From assembly GCA_015680905.1 (NCBI GenBank), contig CM027378.1, forward strand, positions 43,869,001 to 43,933,000: DNA of 64,000 nucleotides. The letters are read 5' to 3'. The notes under the pieces are model-generated. The model ran no database searches, was not told the origin of the DNA, and worked only from the letters and a program-made list of their open reading frames with translations. This stretch comes from Coptis chinensis. Lineage: Eukaryota > Streptophyta > Magnoliopsida > Ranunculales > Ranunculaceae. Positions 12,661 to 25,020 of this stretch are shown here, piece after piece. The position numbers and the translations under genes are program-made. The first letter of the stretch is position 1. Every line of letters starts with the position of its first letter.

Positions 12661-15600
12661 TTATAGAGAAAACAAAGAGAAAGATAATAGGGGTAAGATA
12701 CTAAGATTGTACTGTAAGTTTTATATTTCTTAAGAGGTGATGAGGTGAAGAACTTTTATATTAGTGGAAGCCGAGGAAAGCATTCGAGAAGGCGACCGGA
12801 ACGAATGGTCTTCTTACTGTTTCTATAGTTTCCAATATATTAAAATGTTAGCTAACCCTTAAAAAACAGAAAGGAAACAGTGGGTTGAATTCATAGTGGG
12901 TTGAATTAATATTTAATAGTGGAGCTGATCGAATTATATTAGGGGCCTTGGGTTGCGGGGCCTAAGTGGCTGTTTATTTCTCTATATAGTTGAGTCGGCC
13001 CTGACTTTGAAGTGTCCTCATCCTTAAAAAGCTTGGATGTGTCTCAGACTCTCTGTCATTAATCCTAAGCACTTCTTAACTTAATTAAGTTCTCTCTGGT
13101 ACTACCTGCAGCTTCAAATGTGCCCTTGTTTATGCAAACTCCCAAATGGCTTGCAACATGCAGCAAGTCGGATGCCTACGTTGTGCTGTATCTAAAACTA
13201 GCTTAGAGTTAAGTATTGAACATCTATTACTTCATCCAGAATTTTCTATAGAGCATCCTTAGATATATATTATAGCTCTACCCTCTTGGCTCTATTTTCT
13301 TAGCCAACTCTAATACTAATTCTGAAAAAGAAGGAATACTAAAGTAGATCTTTTCATTCGTATTCACCACACTCTCCAAAACTACTGAAACACAATCTCT
13401 TCGGAATCAAACACGAACCCATTCAATCCTCGCCTCTCGCAATTCTCAAGACATGCCATGTTCATCTGTTTTAGTTACTCGCGGCTTCTTAGGCAGATTG
13501 ATACCAAATGTGTTTACTAATGATGAAGAGAGTGTGTAAAGACAGAGGTTTCAATTTCCTATTTAGGGTATTAAGAAAGTGACCAAGGATGAAAAGAGAG
13601 AAATTTACTTCAAATGAGTTTTAGACTTTGGTGTTTCTTGATTGCTGAGTTATTGTTATCTGAACCCACATGGAATGATGATGGAGATAATGATTCCTGC
13701 TGCAAAAACTAGAATTAACAGTCTTAAGAAGTTAGAATCCATTATCTGGTCCCTTATAACATCGATCGATCTGAATATCGATCTGAAGCACGTTTGTGGC
13801 TGTGCAACATGAAAGACTCAAGCTCATAAATTGAGTTCAATCACACCTCAAGCTCAATGCAAAGTGTTTTTGAAGCTATTAAGAACTAAACTGAGAATAG
13901 GGAAGATACATAGAATAGGGAAGATAATAGCTAATAAAAGCTATATACTACAGTGGAGGTTCTTTAAAGACAAGTCCTGTTTACACCTTATGCCTTTTTT
14001 TCATCTATGCTTTTGTCATTGCCTACATTTACGCCCATGTGCCCCACTGAGTAAATGAATAATGGATTGCAGAGACATATCATAACAAAGTGGACGGGAC
14101 TACGGGAGGATTGCTTGATGTACGTAGCTTCTAGACTAAGGCGACAATTCAACCTTTGATTCAAATAGACAAATGAAACACAGTGCCATGGCATCCGATC
14201 CCTTGGTAGCTCAAAGTCGTCAATGTCATCATTGGCATGTGTGGTTATGTCTTCACAGAATTCCTATTAGGAAACTCAGACATTAATTAATTAGCAAGAT
14301 ACTCGCGCAAAAGACAAGGTAGAACATGCCAACTCCACACTGGATTCGATTGAGGACTGATAACACCATCAGGTTTTTAAATTTCAAATTGACTTATTTG
14401 CATTTGTTTGGTTAGGAGCAGAAACTATTCATGTCTCTAAGGTTTCTCTTCTTCCTTCATTATTATTTTAACGTTGGCAGGTTATTGGTTAAGTATCTTT
14501 GAGGGGTTGTAGTAGATAATATGTTATTGGATAGTTTCAATCATCAGTAAGTAAAATATATGGTCTTCTTTATTTCCTCTACAATCACCAAGGATCAGCC
14601 TGAAGAATAGTGTACAATTCTAGACCTTTATATATATAGCTTCAAAGACATCGATTGAAACAGCTTGCTTTAGAGTTTTAAAAGTACACTTGATATGGTA
14701 ACAATTCCTTTTCTTTTTTTGCGGAATGAAATTTCTTTCTCTATTGCTGCTTTTTCATTTGAGCATATTACTTAGCGTCTAATGAGTTGTGAGATGATCC
14801 TTGGGCAGTTTTGTTACAATGCAGATCTCTTGAGTGGCTCTCAATTGACTAAGCAGTAACTCGACTAGGTGAACTTAGAGAACATGAAGAGAGAACAAGG
14901 GTGATGTGTGACCCGGCTAAAGGATGAATTTGGCATTCCATACACTAGCCTTTTCTCTTTCACTTTCATCAAAGTGATGAATAGGGTTAGATATAAATTA
15001 GATGAGATTGCATTATAGTGATTAATTGACATGCTCATAAGCATGAGAAAGTGCAATTTCTTTTTTACAATGGTTACTTCATATCTAATACCGTTTTAAG
15101 GTTTTAATTTTTTTTTTTACTTTACATTTTACATTTGAATGTAAAAGTGTACCTAATTTAGTGAGAGAGCTATTTCATTTTATTTTCAACGGTTAGTGGT
15201 TACTTGATATCTAATACCATTTGTAAGGTGTGTATAAGTAGACTGCTTCCAATTGAAAATTCCAATATCCACGTACTGTGGGCTTAAGAATTCTTTGGTT
15301 CCATTAAGATTGTATGCACTATGGGTTTTATTTGAAATGGACGTTCATCTTTAAAAAATTATAGGCCAAACCAAATTAAAGTATAAAAAAATTAAAAATG
15401 GCAAACTATATAAAATAAAATTAAAAATAACAAACACATAATACATTTCACAAGTTAACCACACTAACAAACTAAGTAACAAAACTAAATCAAATAAGAT
15501 GTGGAAAATTAAATTATTTGAAAAACAACATCATCACAAAATGTATAATAGAAATTGAAACAAAAAATATGGCAAAGTGTTACACACAATAACAACAAAC

Positions 15601-15758
15601 TAAACATGTTGAGTTAAATGGCAAATTTAGTAATATCATCGACCAAACTAACGACGATGAAACCTTTTTAGTATGGTATTTAATTCTTTTAGTTTTATTT
15701 AAATTGTGTTGTAGGTTTAACTACAATACTCAATCCTGGGTTTCAAAATAGATACAGG
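12661..15758. other. About 3.1 kb with no recognisable gene
   Basis: I see no convincing coding region, RNA gene or element ends here. Short open frames (for example 13831-14058 and 14865-15056) have low-complexity or unremarkable translations. Bases 15340-15620 are very AT-rich. This may be old intergenic DNA or highly decayed transposon sequence. Confidence 0.5.
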
Positions 15759-16218
15759 TAGGGCTGTCAATGGGTTTCGATAACCCGATAACCGATCCGA
15801 ACCAAACCGATAAAAAACGGTTTGGGTTTTGATAATTTAGTTTGCCCTCGACCGACCCGAAACCGAACCGAACCGATAAGATAATGGTTTGGTTTTGGTT
15901 TTGGTTTGCCCCACCAAACGAATATGAACCCAAACCGATAAGATAACATTTTAGTAATATTTATGATTAATTTTGTATATGTTTATCAATTGTGTGGTTA
16001 AAATTTATTAATTTAATTTAAAATTTAATTGATTTTATAGTTTGCGGTTCGAGTCAGTTCGGGTTCAGTTTGCAATATATCTTATCGGTTCGGTTCGGTT
16101 CGGTTTCAGATTAAACATAATATTATCGATTCGGTTTGGTTTTGGGTTCCCAATTTTCTTATCGGTTCGGGTTCGGATTTTCCAAAACCCAACCCAAACT
16201 TATCCATTGACAGCCCTA
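15759..16218. mobile_element. hAT-like MITE with perfect TIRs and 8-bp TSD
   Basis: The 460-bp element has perfect 15-bp terminal inverted repeats TAGGGCTGTCAATGG and CCATTGACAGCCCTA. It is flanked by the direct repeat GATACAGG at 15751-15758 and 16219-16226. An 8-bp duplication and TAGGG-type ends are typical of hAT-superfamily non-autonomous elements. The interior carries repeated CCGAACCGATAAGATAA and CGGTTCGG blocks in inverted orientation and has no transposase. Because both the TIRs and the target duplication are intact, it looks fairly recent. Confidence 0.93.
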
Positions 16219-16539
16219 GATACAGGGCAATGTAAAAGTTTGAAAAAGATTAACGGTATATTAACTATAGTACTAAAATCGAAGAGATACCTTTAATTTT
16301 AGGATTTATGTTCTATAACAATATCATATAACGGCACCAAATCCGTAGGATTGGTTTCCTCATCTAAATCATACACTTTAATATTTCAAAATTTGAATCT
16401 TTAATTAAGTTACAATCTATCAAAGACTACTCAAACTATTTTGATAGTTAAACTATTAAAATAAATTTGTTAGGTTCACCAATAACAAACACCATCCTTG
16501 AAATTTATAAATTTATTGAACGAACCTCAAAAATTAATT

Positions 16540-18345
16540 AACAAAAAAATTGGAAATTGAATGCAAATGCATCGAACTAACTTTATAAAATAATTTACAA
16601 AAATCAGAAATTGAATGCAAATGCATTGAACTAACCTCAAAAAAAATAATTAACATAAAATCAGAAACTAGATGCAAATGCATTGAACATCAAACTAACC
16701 TCAAAAAATAAAAAATAAAAATCAACGAAAAATAAAAAATTAAATACAACCTAAAAATAAATTAACGGGAAATAAGAAAATACATTGAACTAACCTCTAA
16801 AACAAAATTAATGAGAAATCGGAAACTGGATGTAAATACATCTATCTAACCTTAAAAAATAATTAACGGGAACTTGAAATTTCGATGTAACTGCATATAA
16901 GTAACCTCAAAAAATAAAAAACCCGAAATCAGAAACTGGATGCAACTACATAGAACTAATCTCAAAGAGTAGTTAACGAGAAATCGGAAACCTGAAGTTG
17001 AAGAGTTTCATCAAAGGTGAATTCTTTTTTTTAATGGATAGTGAGATTTTCAGGTTATAAGAAATTTGGATGAGTGATCAATATAATATTAATATATAAT
17101 AGTTATGCATAGTTGCAAATATTTTTTCAGAATAATTAATATAACGACACCCGTTCGTAGATAATCTTTGAAGATTCAAATTTAGTGAGTTATGCATAAT
17201 TTAAAAATAATTAACGGAAATCATAAATTAGATAATCTTCGATGATCCCATATAGTAAATCAAGTATAATTTATTTTTATGTCATGTTTGCAAGGACACT
17301 ACTTGGATCAATAGAAATTGATATTACACACCACATTGGATAATTAAAAAGAAATCGAAACTTGATTCAAATACATAACTAAGCTCAAAAAGTAATTAAC
17401 GGAAATCGAAACTTTATGCAAATGCAATAAACTAAACTCAAAAAGTAATTAACTAAATATCAGAAACTTGTTGCAACTGTATTAAACTAATGTCATAGAA
17501 TAACTAACAGGAAATTAGAAATTTGATGCAAATCCTTGAAAAATATTTAACGAGAAATCAGAAACGGTATGCAAATGCATCAAACAAACCTCAAATAGTA
17601 ATTAAAGGGAAACCGGAAACTGGATGCAAATGCATTGAACTAACATCAAAAAATAATTAACAGAAAATCAAAAACCAAATGCAACTACATTAAACTAACC
17701 TCATAGAATAATTGGTGGGAAATTGAAAACTAAATGCGTGCAAATGCATGGAAATAACCTCCAAGAATAGTTAACAGGAAATCAAAAACCAGATGTAATT
17801 GCATCGAACTAACCTCAAAGCATAAATAATCAGAAACTAGATGCAGATGTATTGAACTAACATTAAAGAGTTATTAATGGGAAATCAGAAACTGGATGCA
17901 AATGCAATGAACTAATCTCAAAGACTAATTAATGAAACATCAAAAAATGAATGAAACTGCACTAAACTAAACTAAATGAATAATTAACTGGAAATTATAA
18001 ATTTGATGTAACTGCATTGAACTAACATCAAAAAATAATTAACGGGTAATCGGAAACTTGATGCAATTGCATTGAACTAATCTCAAAAAACAATTAACAG
18101 AAAAATGAAAAATTGGATGCAATTGCATTGAACTAACTTCAAAGAACAATTAACGGAAAATCGAAAAATGCAAATTAAACTAAAATCAAAAGATTAACTA
18201 GCGGAAATCTTAAAGTTGAAATTGCACTAACCTCAAATAATAATTAACGGAAATTGGAAACTAGATGCAACTACATTGAACTAACTTCAAAAAATAATTA
18301 ATGAAAAATTAGAAACTTGATGTAAATGCATTGAACTAATAACCT
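16540..18345 (+). repeat. Minisatellite array, ~55-bp monomer
   Basis: A unit resembling AATTAACGGGAAATCAGAAA, then CTGGATGCAAATGCATTGAA, then CTAACCTCAAAAA recurs roughly every 54-57 bp. There are about 25-30 diverged copies in two blocks, 16540-16990 and 17341-18345. Each unit contains a small palindrome-like ATGCAAATGCAT. The blocks are separated by a unique spacer whose start reappears after the array. Confidence 0.85.
16994..17340 (+). repeat. Spacer inside the minisatellite, partly repeated at 18541-18690
   Basis: The sequence around TTTCATCAAAGG, a T-run, GAGTGATCAATATAAT, TTAGTAATT-like AT-rich DNA and ATATAACGACACCCGTT recurs in the same order at about 18541-18690. This gives a higher-order repeat of roughly 1.55 kb made of array plus spacer. 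Confidence 0.65.
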
Positions 18346-18540
18346 AAATATTTGTATTATATGTAAGGGAATAGAATGTCTCGACAAATATAGTATTGTA
18401 TTTTAAGTAGTGTTTATCATAATTCTTTTATTATGATTGGGAATGCCTTGCTATTCAAGTAGCTTTAATATTATCTTAACACATTGGGCATTCTCACAAA
18501 ACTTAAATCAAATTTTTATTATTAAACCTAACAACAACAA

Positions 18541-18690
18541 AAAGAAGTTGATGAGTTTTATCAAAGGTTTGGTGTTTTTTTTTTTATGGATGGTGCAAAA
18601 ATTTAAATGAGTGATTAATATAATTTTCATATCTCATAGTTATATATAGTTGTTAATATTTTTTAGAATAATTTAATATAACGACACCCG
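18541..18690 (+). repeat. Second copy of the minisatellite spacer
   Basis: It matches 16994-17160 in order and sequence, including ATATAACGACACCCGTT. The two copies bracket the larger minisatellite block. Confidence 0.65.
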
Positions 18691-19130
18691 TTGCAAATAT
18701 TTTTTCAAATAGTGTTAAATTAGTAGTTATATACCCTAGGATACCAGAGTCTAATTACTATAGCGAGATTGAGCCACCAAAAGCAAGCTAGAAGTAGAGA
18801 GAGATCAAGAGTGACGTATAATTCCAGTTGTCATTTGCAAGGGTGATTTGACTAAGACTCAAATATTATGAACTACGGTGATCGAGTGTAAGTGTACAAA
18901 TTATGAAGTATTTTCACAAATAGACCAAACATATAGGATATATTAAAGATCCGACATTGAGACGTGTCATTAGTTGTTTTTTCATTGTGATTAACCGCTT
19001 ACAGATTTTGCTCTTAAAATCTTAATTACACTTAGAGCATCTTTACGAAAGTGATATCAACCTAGCACCAAACTTCAACACTACTAAAAAATGACATATT
19101 ATGATTGTTTTATCTATCTTGACGGCTTTG

Positions 19131-19475
19131 CTAAAATCCGTCAAGATAGGTGTTTTATAATATTTTTATGACGGCTATTGCAACATTATGTAAATGTATG
19201 ACACAAGCGTCAAGAAAATATAATAAATTTATATGACAAAACATTATGTCGTGTATGACACAAATTCAAGAAAATATAATAAATTTATGATGGCTGTTGC
19301 AATATTATGTCGATGATATAAGCAAGAAATATAATAAATTTATGTCATCGAATAATATTATGTCGTTATGAGACAAACATTAAGAAAATATAATAATTTT
19401 ATGACGGCTTTGCAACATTATGTCGATATAACACAAACGTCAAGAAAGTACAATGGTGTTTCTAAAACAGTCAAA
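19131..19475. repeat. Left subterminal repeats of the CACTA element
   Basis: About five diverged units of 60-70 bp share ATGACGGCT, TTGCAACATTATGTCG and AAGAAAATATAATAAATTTA. Transposase-binding subterminal repeats are characteristic of CACTA elements. Confidence 0.8.
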
Positions 19476-22400
19476 TTAGCAATAGAATAAATCGTGAACC
19501 TTCTCAAAAATTTGGGCACCAAATTGGGTTGGAACATTTTCGATCACTTAAAACCGCAACTTAACAAATAAAATGGCATTCAATTAAGGTATGGTAGCCG
19601 TTAGGTAGATTCCACTTATTTAGACTCCAATTTCACTCCAAATCCATACCGTTAGATTCTATTAGCATTTATGGTTAATTATTATTTCCACGCCTTCTAC
19701 AAATCCTAAAAATATTTTCGGTAGATAGATTCGGTTGAGAAAATTAAAACTTACAAATGAAAAAAACCCAAAACCTTTCATCTCCAATGACCAGACCCTT
19801 CTCCATCCTCCCTCAACGTTGCACAGTGAGTCTATGGTTACCTATTGAACCAAGTTCTCTATCCTTCATATCTCATCCAAAAAATCATTTTTAATGTTTT
19901 TTTATTTATTTTATTATTTATTATTATTATTTTTTTCATCAAATATGATGGTTCAATTGATGGCATAATCCTTCTTATTACCTTTGCATTAGGCACTAAT
20001 TTTCCACAAAATAAAGATGACTATTTTCACAAACCCCCATTTTCACTGATTGGGAATGTTCTAAGTATTAGAAATATCAAATCAAAGTGGTGTTAAAACT
20101 AGATGAAGCTAATCACTTTGAAAGTGATTTCCCATATTTCTAATTAGCCCAATTACCTTTAAAAAAGTTCAAAACTAACTTAATATCAAAAAGAAAACCG
20201 AAAATTTAAAAAGAAAACCTTTAAACTGCCTTAAATTTTCAAATTAAATATTTATTTCTCCGTAAAGGTCAAGGAGGAAAAATATATCTCCTGCTCAAAT
20301 TATTCAGGTTGGTATGCTACACTCTCTCAACTCTTCTTCCCTCTCCCAAATCTCACATTTCAATTTCAATTTTCTTTTTTTCTGTTGGTATTTTTGGTGA
20401 AAAAGCACAATCTTTTTTCGTGAATTTTGGTGGAAGAACAAAGAACAACAAAAACAGGTTTGTCTCTCTCATTGTCTCCCTTTCAAATATAGGATTAAAC
20501 CAATTTTTCTATTTAACTATTGTATTATGATTTTTTAGTTTTGTTGTTTGAGTTATCACATTTTTCATATTCTTAAATTGGGTATTTAGGGTCCGCGTCT
20601 CATATCAATAAAAGGGGTGGGGTATTTTGGTTGTCAAAATGTAATCGTGTTGAATCTAATCTCCCCTTAAATAAAAAAAGATATTTCATCTTTGTTTTTG
20701 AAATGGTTATTTTCAAAAAGATGCTAATATCATGTTTGAACTAGATTCAAAAATGTGGTCTTAGTTAACAAAACTATTACAACTTTCGAAATGGGTATTT
20801 GCAAATCGTTAATGGTTTAAGATTGTTTGTTTGAAGGGTTTTGACCATATTATGTTACTTTATTTATTGGTTAGTTGTTGGGAGGGGTTTGGACCAAATT
20901 ATTTCCCTTTGTTCTTTTTATCCTAATTTATAGAACTTAATTGTCGTTGATAAAGTGACAACAAATATAATGTTGATTACATGTACATCAACGTCCCCAA
21001 TGCATGGTTAAATCCGATGGAGTTAATTCTAGGTGCATTCGAACTTGGTCTTTTTGTTTGTTTCTATTACTATAGTTGGCTTGCAACTAACTTACCATTA
21101 TGTGTTTATAGTTCTTGTAAGAACAAAGTTTCACAAAGTTCAATTTTAAATTTTCATTTGGTTCACATGTGAAAAAATGTGTTTGATCTATATCATATCT
21201 TGTTTTTCATTTCTGATTTCTTGTGCTACTAAACTTTTTGTGACTATCTCCTTTGCTGCCATGTTATGTTTTAAGTTAAATTTTAATCTCAATTAAATTA
21301 GAAATTGGACCGTTTGTAGCTATATGATTCTAATTGGGCTCAATTGTTTATATGAAGATCTTGTGGTTTTATAGCTCGTATTATCTCTTAAGTTTTCTAT
21401 TTGATGTTTTGATACTGAAGTCTTTGGGATTATTGAGTTGGCTTGCACATGATACTGTAGGTATATATCTAGAGTTAGTGGTCATAGTTTTTTCTAGTTT
21501 TGGCTCGCATAGTTCTAGAGTCTAGATTCAAGGATAGTGTGGTGTGCACATGAACTAATTGGGATCAAGTATTGAATGGTACTAGGCATTAGCAAGCAAT
21601 TAATGTCTAATCTATCTTTTGCTAAAGGAGGAGAGGAGAATGACACTTAGAAGTATGCTCAAATGGTACACAAGAATCGCACATGGTAATGTTTCAATTG
21701 TGACTTCTCATTATTGTTTAGATTTTCTCAAGTTAGCTTTAAACTTTTGTTTTTTTGTCTTCTCTTAATTATGTTTTAGGTTTTCTATTCTCATTGAAGC
21801 TCGGACCAAGGGGATGTTATTAAAAGACTGAATATAAGCTTGTTTTGTGTGGCCCCTTGCTTTCTTGTCAAAGCAATTGCATCTTGAAGCTAGCCTAATG
21901 AAATAAGTCAACATTGTTGAGGCTGTTTTTCAAGCTTTAAATAAGGTACCTGTCTAATTATCTATAATATGTTCTATATCCTTCCCTAATGGCCGGTTAT
22001 TGCATGTTATACATCTCGCTTGTATCTTTGTATATAGTATGGACTAGCTCTAAATAAGTGTTGTCCCTAATTAGATGAACTTTAGTTTTTTTTTAATCAT
22101 GCTAGATGTGTGTTATACAAGATGGGGTGTCCAATAGTAAGCTTTTATTGTTCCGTGTTAACAACATTCTAATTTGAATTGGCAAAGTAGGGACTGCTCT
22201 TGCACTAGGTGATGGATGATTTTTAACATTCATGTTGATGGGCATTCCAAAACCATTTTCCAAATCGCATTTTGGTTTTGTGATTTTTCGTTTTGCAAAT
22301 AGCTCGACCAACTAAAGATTATCTGTGGACTTGATTTCTTTAAATAAGTTATCTTGAATTTTAGTTTAAGCAATAAAATTTTCTGATAAATGGTTCCAAA

Positions 22401-22792
22401 CTTTGCACAAATTGGAACTACTGAGGGTTGAGCTTAAAGACAATTCGAAGTTTAGATCGGTATATCAAAACCCTTGGCTAATATTTAATTTGTTGATGAT
22501 GGAGTTTATTAGAATGACTTTTAGTTTGGTTGAATGTGCTATCAAATAAATGTATCTAGCATTTTTCGGTTTGTTGGATAAATGATAAATTGATGTAAGG
22601 AATTTTTCTGGTTTGAAAATACATGGGTTGAAGTTATTGTGGATGTTTTAATTTTATTTTTTGAGAATTTTATAGCCGTTTTATTGAAAAATAAGTTTAC
22701 GATTAGGAATTGAATTACAGTTTTAGGTAAATTGAATTACAGTTATTATGCAGTTTTTTTACAGAAAAAATATAATATAAATATATATAATA

Positions 22793-22797
<5 letters not shown>

Positions 22798-22828
<31 letters not shown>
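22798..22828 (+). repeat. Poly(A) run inside the CACTA element
   Basis: This is about 31 consecutive A bases following an AT-rich segment. It is most simply a homopolymer tract. A very decayed retroposon tail is possible but unsupported. Confidence 0.9.
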
Positions 22829-22831
<3 letters not shown>

Positions 22832-22918
22832 GGTTTGGTGTTTTTGGTTCAAAATTTTAAACTATTTGTTTTTAAAGATTTTTCTTCCATAAAATGACGG
22901 TTTTGTAGTAGTTGATAG

Positions 22919-23014
22919 GCATTTCATGACGGTTCTACAATAGTCAATGGACATTTCATGACAGTTCAACAGTAGTCAATGGGCATTTCATGACGGTTCC
23001 ACATTAGTCAATTG
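22919..23014. repeat. Right subterminal 32-bp tandem repeats of the CACTA element
   Basis: Three successive 32-bp units of the form CATTTCATGACGGTTC plus ACAATAGTCAATGG lie near the right end, with partial units on both sides. They share the TGACGG core with the left subterminal repeats. Confidence 0.85.
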
Positions 23015-23791
23015 ACATTTCATGATGGTTCTGACGTGAACTGTTAGAAAATATTGTTAATTTCTTGACGGTTCTAACTATAATTAATGACGGTTATATA
23101 TGAGGTGTCATAATAAAACTTACCTACTATGACATTTTAAAGACTAATATATGTCAAATGGGAACTAAACACAAAACCGGTTCAATTTAATGACAGTTGA
23201 CTTTTTATGAATACCCTTCGAATAAGAGCAATCAAAAAAGTGTCATGATATGTATTTCATGACTTCAAAAATTGTCATAAAACGCCATTTTTTTAGTAGT
23301 GCAAATTTATAATAATTTGGTGTTTTTTCAACTGGTCGAGAGCTACATGTTGATGAAAACACCAAAAAAACACCAAATCGGCCCAATATTTGGTTCCAAG
23401 TTTGATCTTGTATCAAATCACTCACGCGATTTTTCCAAAACCGTCGCGGTTTTCCCAACAGGTGAACTTGGGCTGCTAAATGAACTTCTATGGCGGTTTT
23501 GGCAAAATCGCGTGGGCTTGGGCTTATGGCGCGATGTTGGCAAAACCGGGTGGTTTTTGCTAAAACCGTTTAATGTACAACCCCAAAAGGGTTAAATGGA
23601 TATAGCACGCTTTTCTAGAAAACCATTTTCTAAAACCACGTGGGCTTTGGCTTGTCGGTTGGGCTTTTGGTGGCGGGCTATATGGTTTTGCCAAAACCGC
23701 GTAGTTACTAAAATTTGATGTTGCTCCTAAAGTTGCTTTTTTTTGGTCCAAAATTTTTGAACTTTTTGTAGCTCTCTTAAAGATGCTCTTA

Positions 23792-25020
23792 ATACATCAA
23801 ATCTTGATCCATACACGACAGATTGCAAGACATCAGAACAAATGGAACCGGTTATTGCCCGAATTTTATATGATTTATCTGGGGCGCCCCATGTGTACAT
23901 GTGGTGTCTTGGTAATCCAGTGTTTAATGCACTAATAAGAAATCAAACTAAACACAAAGTTCATTCTTCAAATTTGAAGAGTATGCTACCACCACCTAGA
24001 GATCCTCTAAGACCTAATTTTGACTAATTAGATACCTATATACAGTGAATCAATTTATTCGAGACAAATTAAACGGTCATGAATTGAAAACTACTACATA
24101 TGTTACACTACCCCAAAAATCTCGATCTATCAAACCATAGAACAAACGTGGCTTGCTGACTTGCCAATTAGTCCAGAGTACAAATATCTAGATTCTAGGC
24201 ATTCTAGTTATTTTGGGCATGTTCTCAGATATCATTTTAAATTGTCTCATTCCAAAGTTCTTGATGTTTGAAATGGCAAATTCCAGGAGCAGGAATTAGT
24301 GGGGTGAGAGACAAGGCGACCGGCGCTGAGATTGCGTAAACTCTGGTTCAAGCATAACTCAGCCTGGTCCGATTCATTTAAAAAAAACCGAATCTGAAAA
24401 CCATATTTGTAACTTTGTAAGTATACATTTTACAACGAAGTGTAAGTGATCCACTGGATATGACCTCAAAATTCTAAATACCACCCCAAGTTCAACTCCA
24501 ATTATAAACTCAAAACTGGCCCCCACCTGGTAAAACATATTGTTGGTCACCTGAATTAGGCCTTTTTATCGAGCTATTAATCAGGCCCCTAGTCGGCATG
24601 CTGATGGAGACTATTCCTAGAGTCGGCCATGAGTACCACAAATCGGTGCTATATCGCTATTTAATTCGTACCGATATGAAAAATAAAGATACAAAAAATG
24701 AGAATCTCACTACACTAGCGCACTTATCAATTCATAAACTTTACTCGTTCACTGATATATTGTTTTAACAACAAAAATACCCAAGGGATTCTAAATACAA
24801 ATTCTAGAGCAAGAATTAACACAATCTTCCTTTTCTTCCAAACCTGCATTTCAAGAAAACCGATCACTTTTTGTTAGCACTTTTAAAGTTAAAGTAGAGA
24901 TGTCAAAAAAAATGAAATAATAATAATAAGTTAACATTTTTAGTAATTATATATATATATATACATACCCTGACTTTCTAGTGTGTTACTTGTGGTGCAC
25001 TCTTTGAAGGTGCATCCGAG
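23792..25020. other. Intergenic, no gene recognised
   Basis: This is mixed AT-rich sequence downstream (on the minus strand) of the thionin-like gene. The only long open frame (23842-24027) shows no recognisable domain. Bases 24941-24962 are a short AT dinucleotide run. Confidence 0.5.

Larger units (their letters stand above)
19079..23301. mobile_element. CACTA (EnSpm-type) DNA transposon, non-autonomous
   Basis: The ends are CACTACTAAAAAA (19079) and TTTTTTTAGTAGTG (ending 23301). A 3-bp duplication CAA lies at 19076-19078 and 23302-23304. The length is 4223 bp. Both ends carry the subterminal repeats typical of CACTA elements. The interior has no recognisable TNP2/TnpD transposase. It shows a pyrimidine-rich leader-like stretch near 20300-20460 and many T-rich, intron-like intervals. 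I infer a defective or gene-fragment-carrying copy that moved with an autonomous relative. Confidence 0.9.
19035..23788. mobile_element. PIF/Harbinger-like MITE interrupted by a CACTA element
   Basis: The left end GAGCATCTTTACGA (19035) and the right end, which is TCTTAAAGATGCTC ending at 23788, are inverted repeats. The flanking TTA duplications are at 19032-19034 and 23789-23791. TTA duplications and this terminus type suggest a PIF/Harbinger-like MITE. Without the CACTA insertion it is only about 530 bp. Its right part (23305-23788) has several inverted GGTTTTGGCAAAA-type blocks and no transposase. Confidence 0.75.

Noticed and set aside
12383-12666. Cluster of short overlapping open frames on both strands as a host gene
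   Set aside because: They overlap on both strands and lie in the copia LTR-like region. No domain or conserved motif is seen.
15730-16296. Several overlapping open frames with repeated SVRFGFG-like translation
   Set aside because: They come from the CGGTTCGG-type repeats inside the hAT-like MITE and have no independent support.
16540-18345. CRISPR-like array
   Set aside because: Units are contiguous and diverged with no unique spacers of uniform length, and the genome is eukaryotic. It is a minisatellite.
22798-22828. Poly(A) run as the tail of a LINE or SINE
   Set aside because: No LINE reverse transcriptase, no SINE promoter boxes and no flanking duplication were seen.
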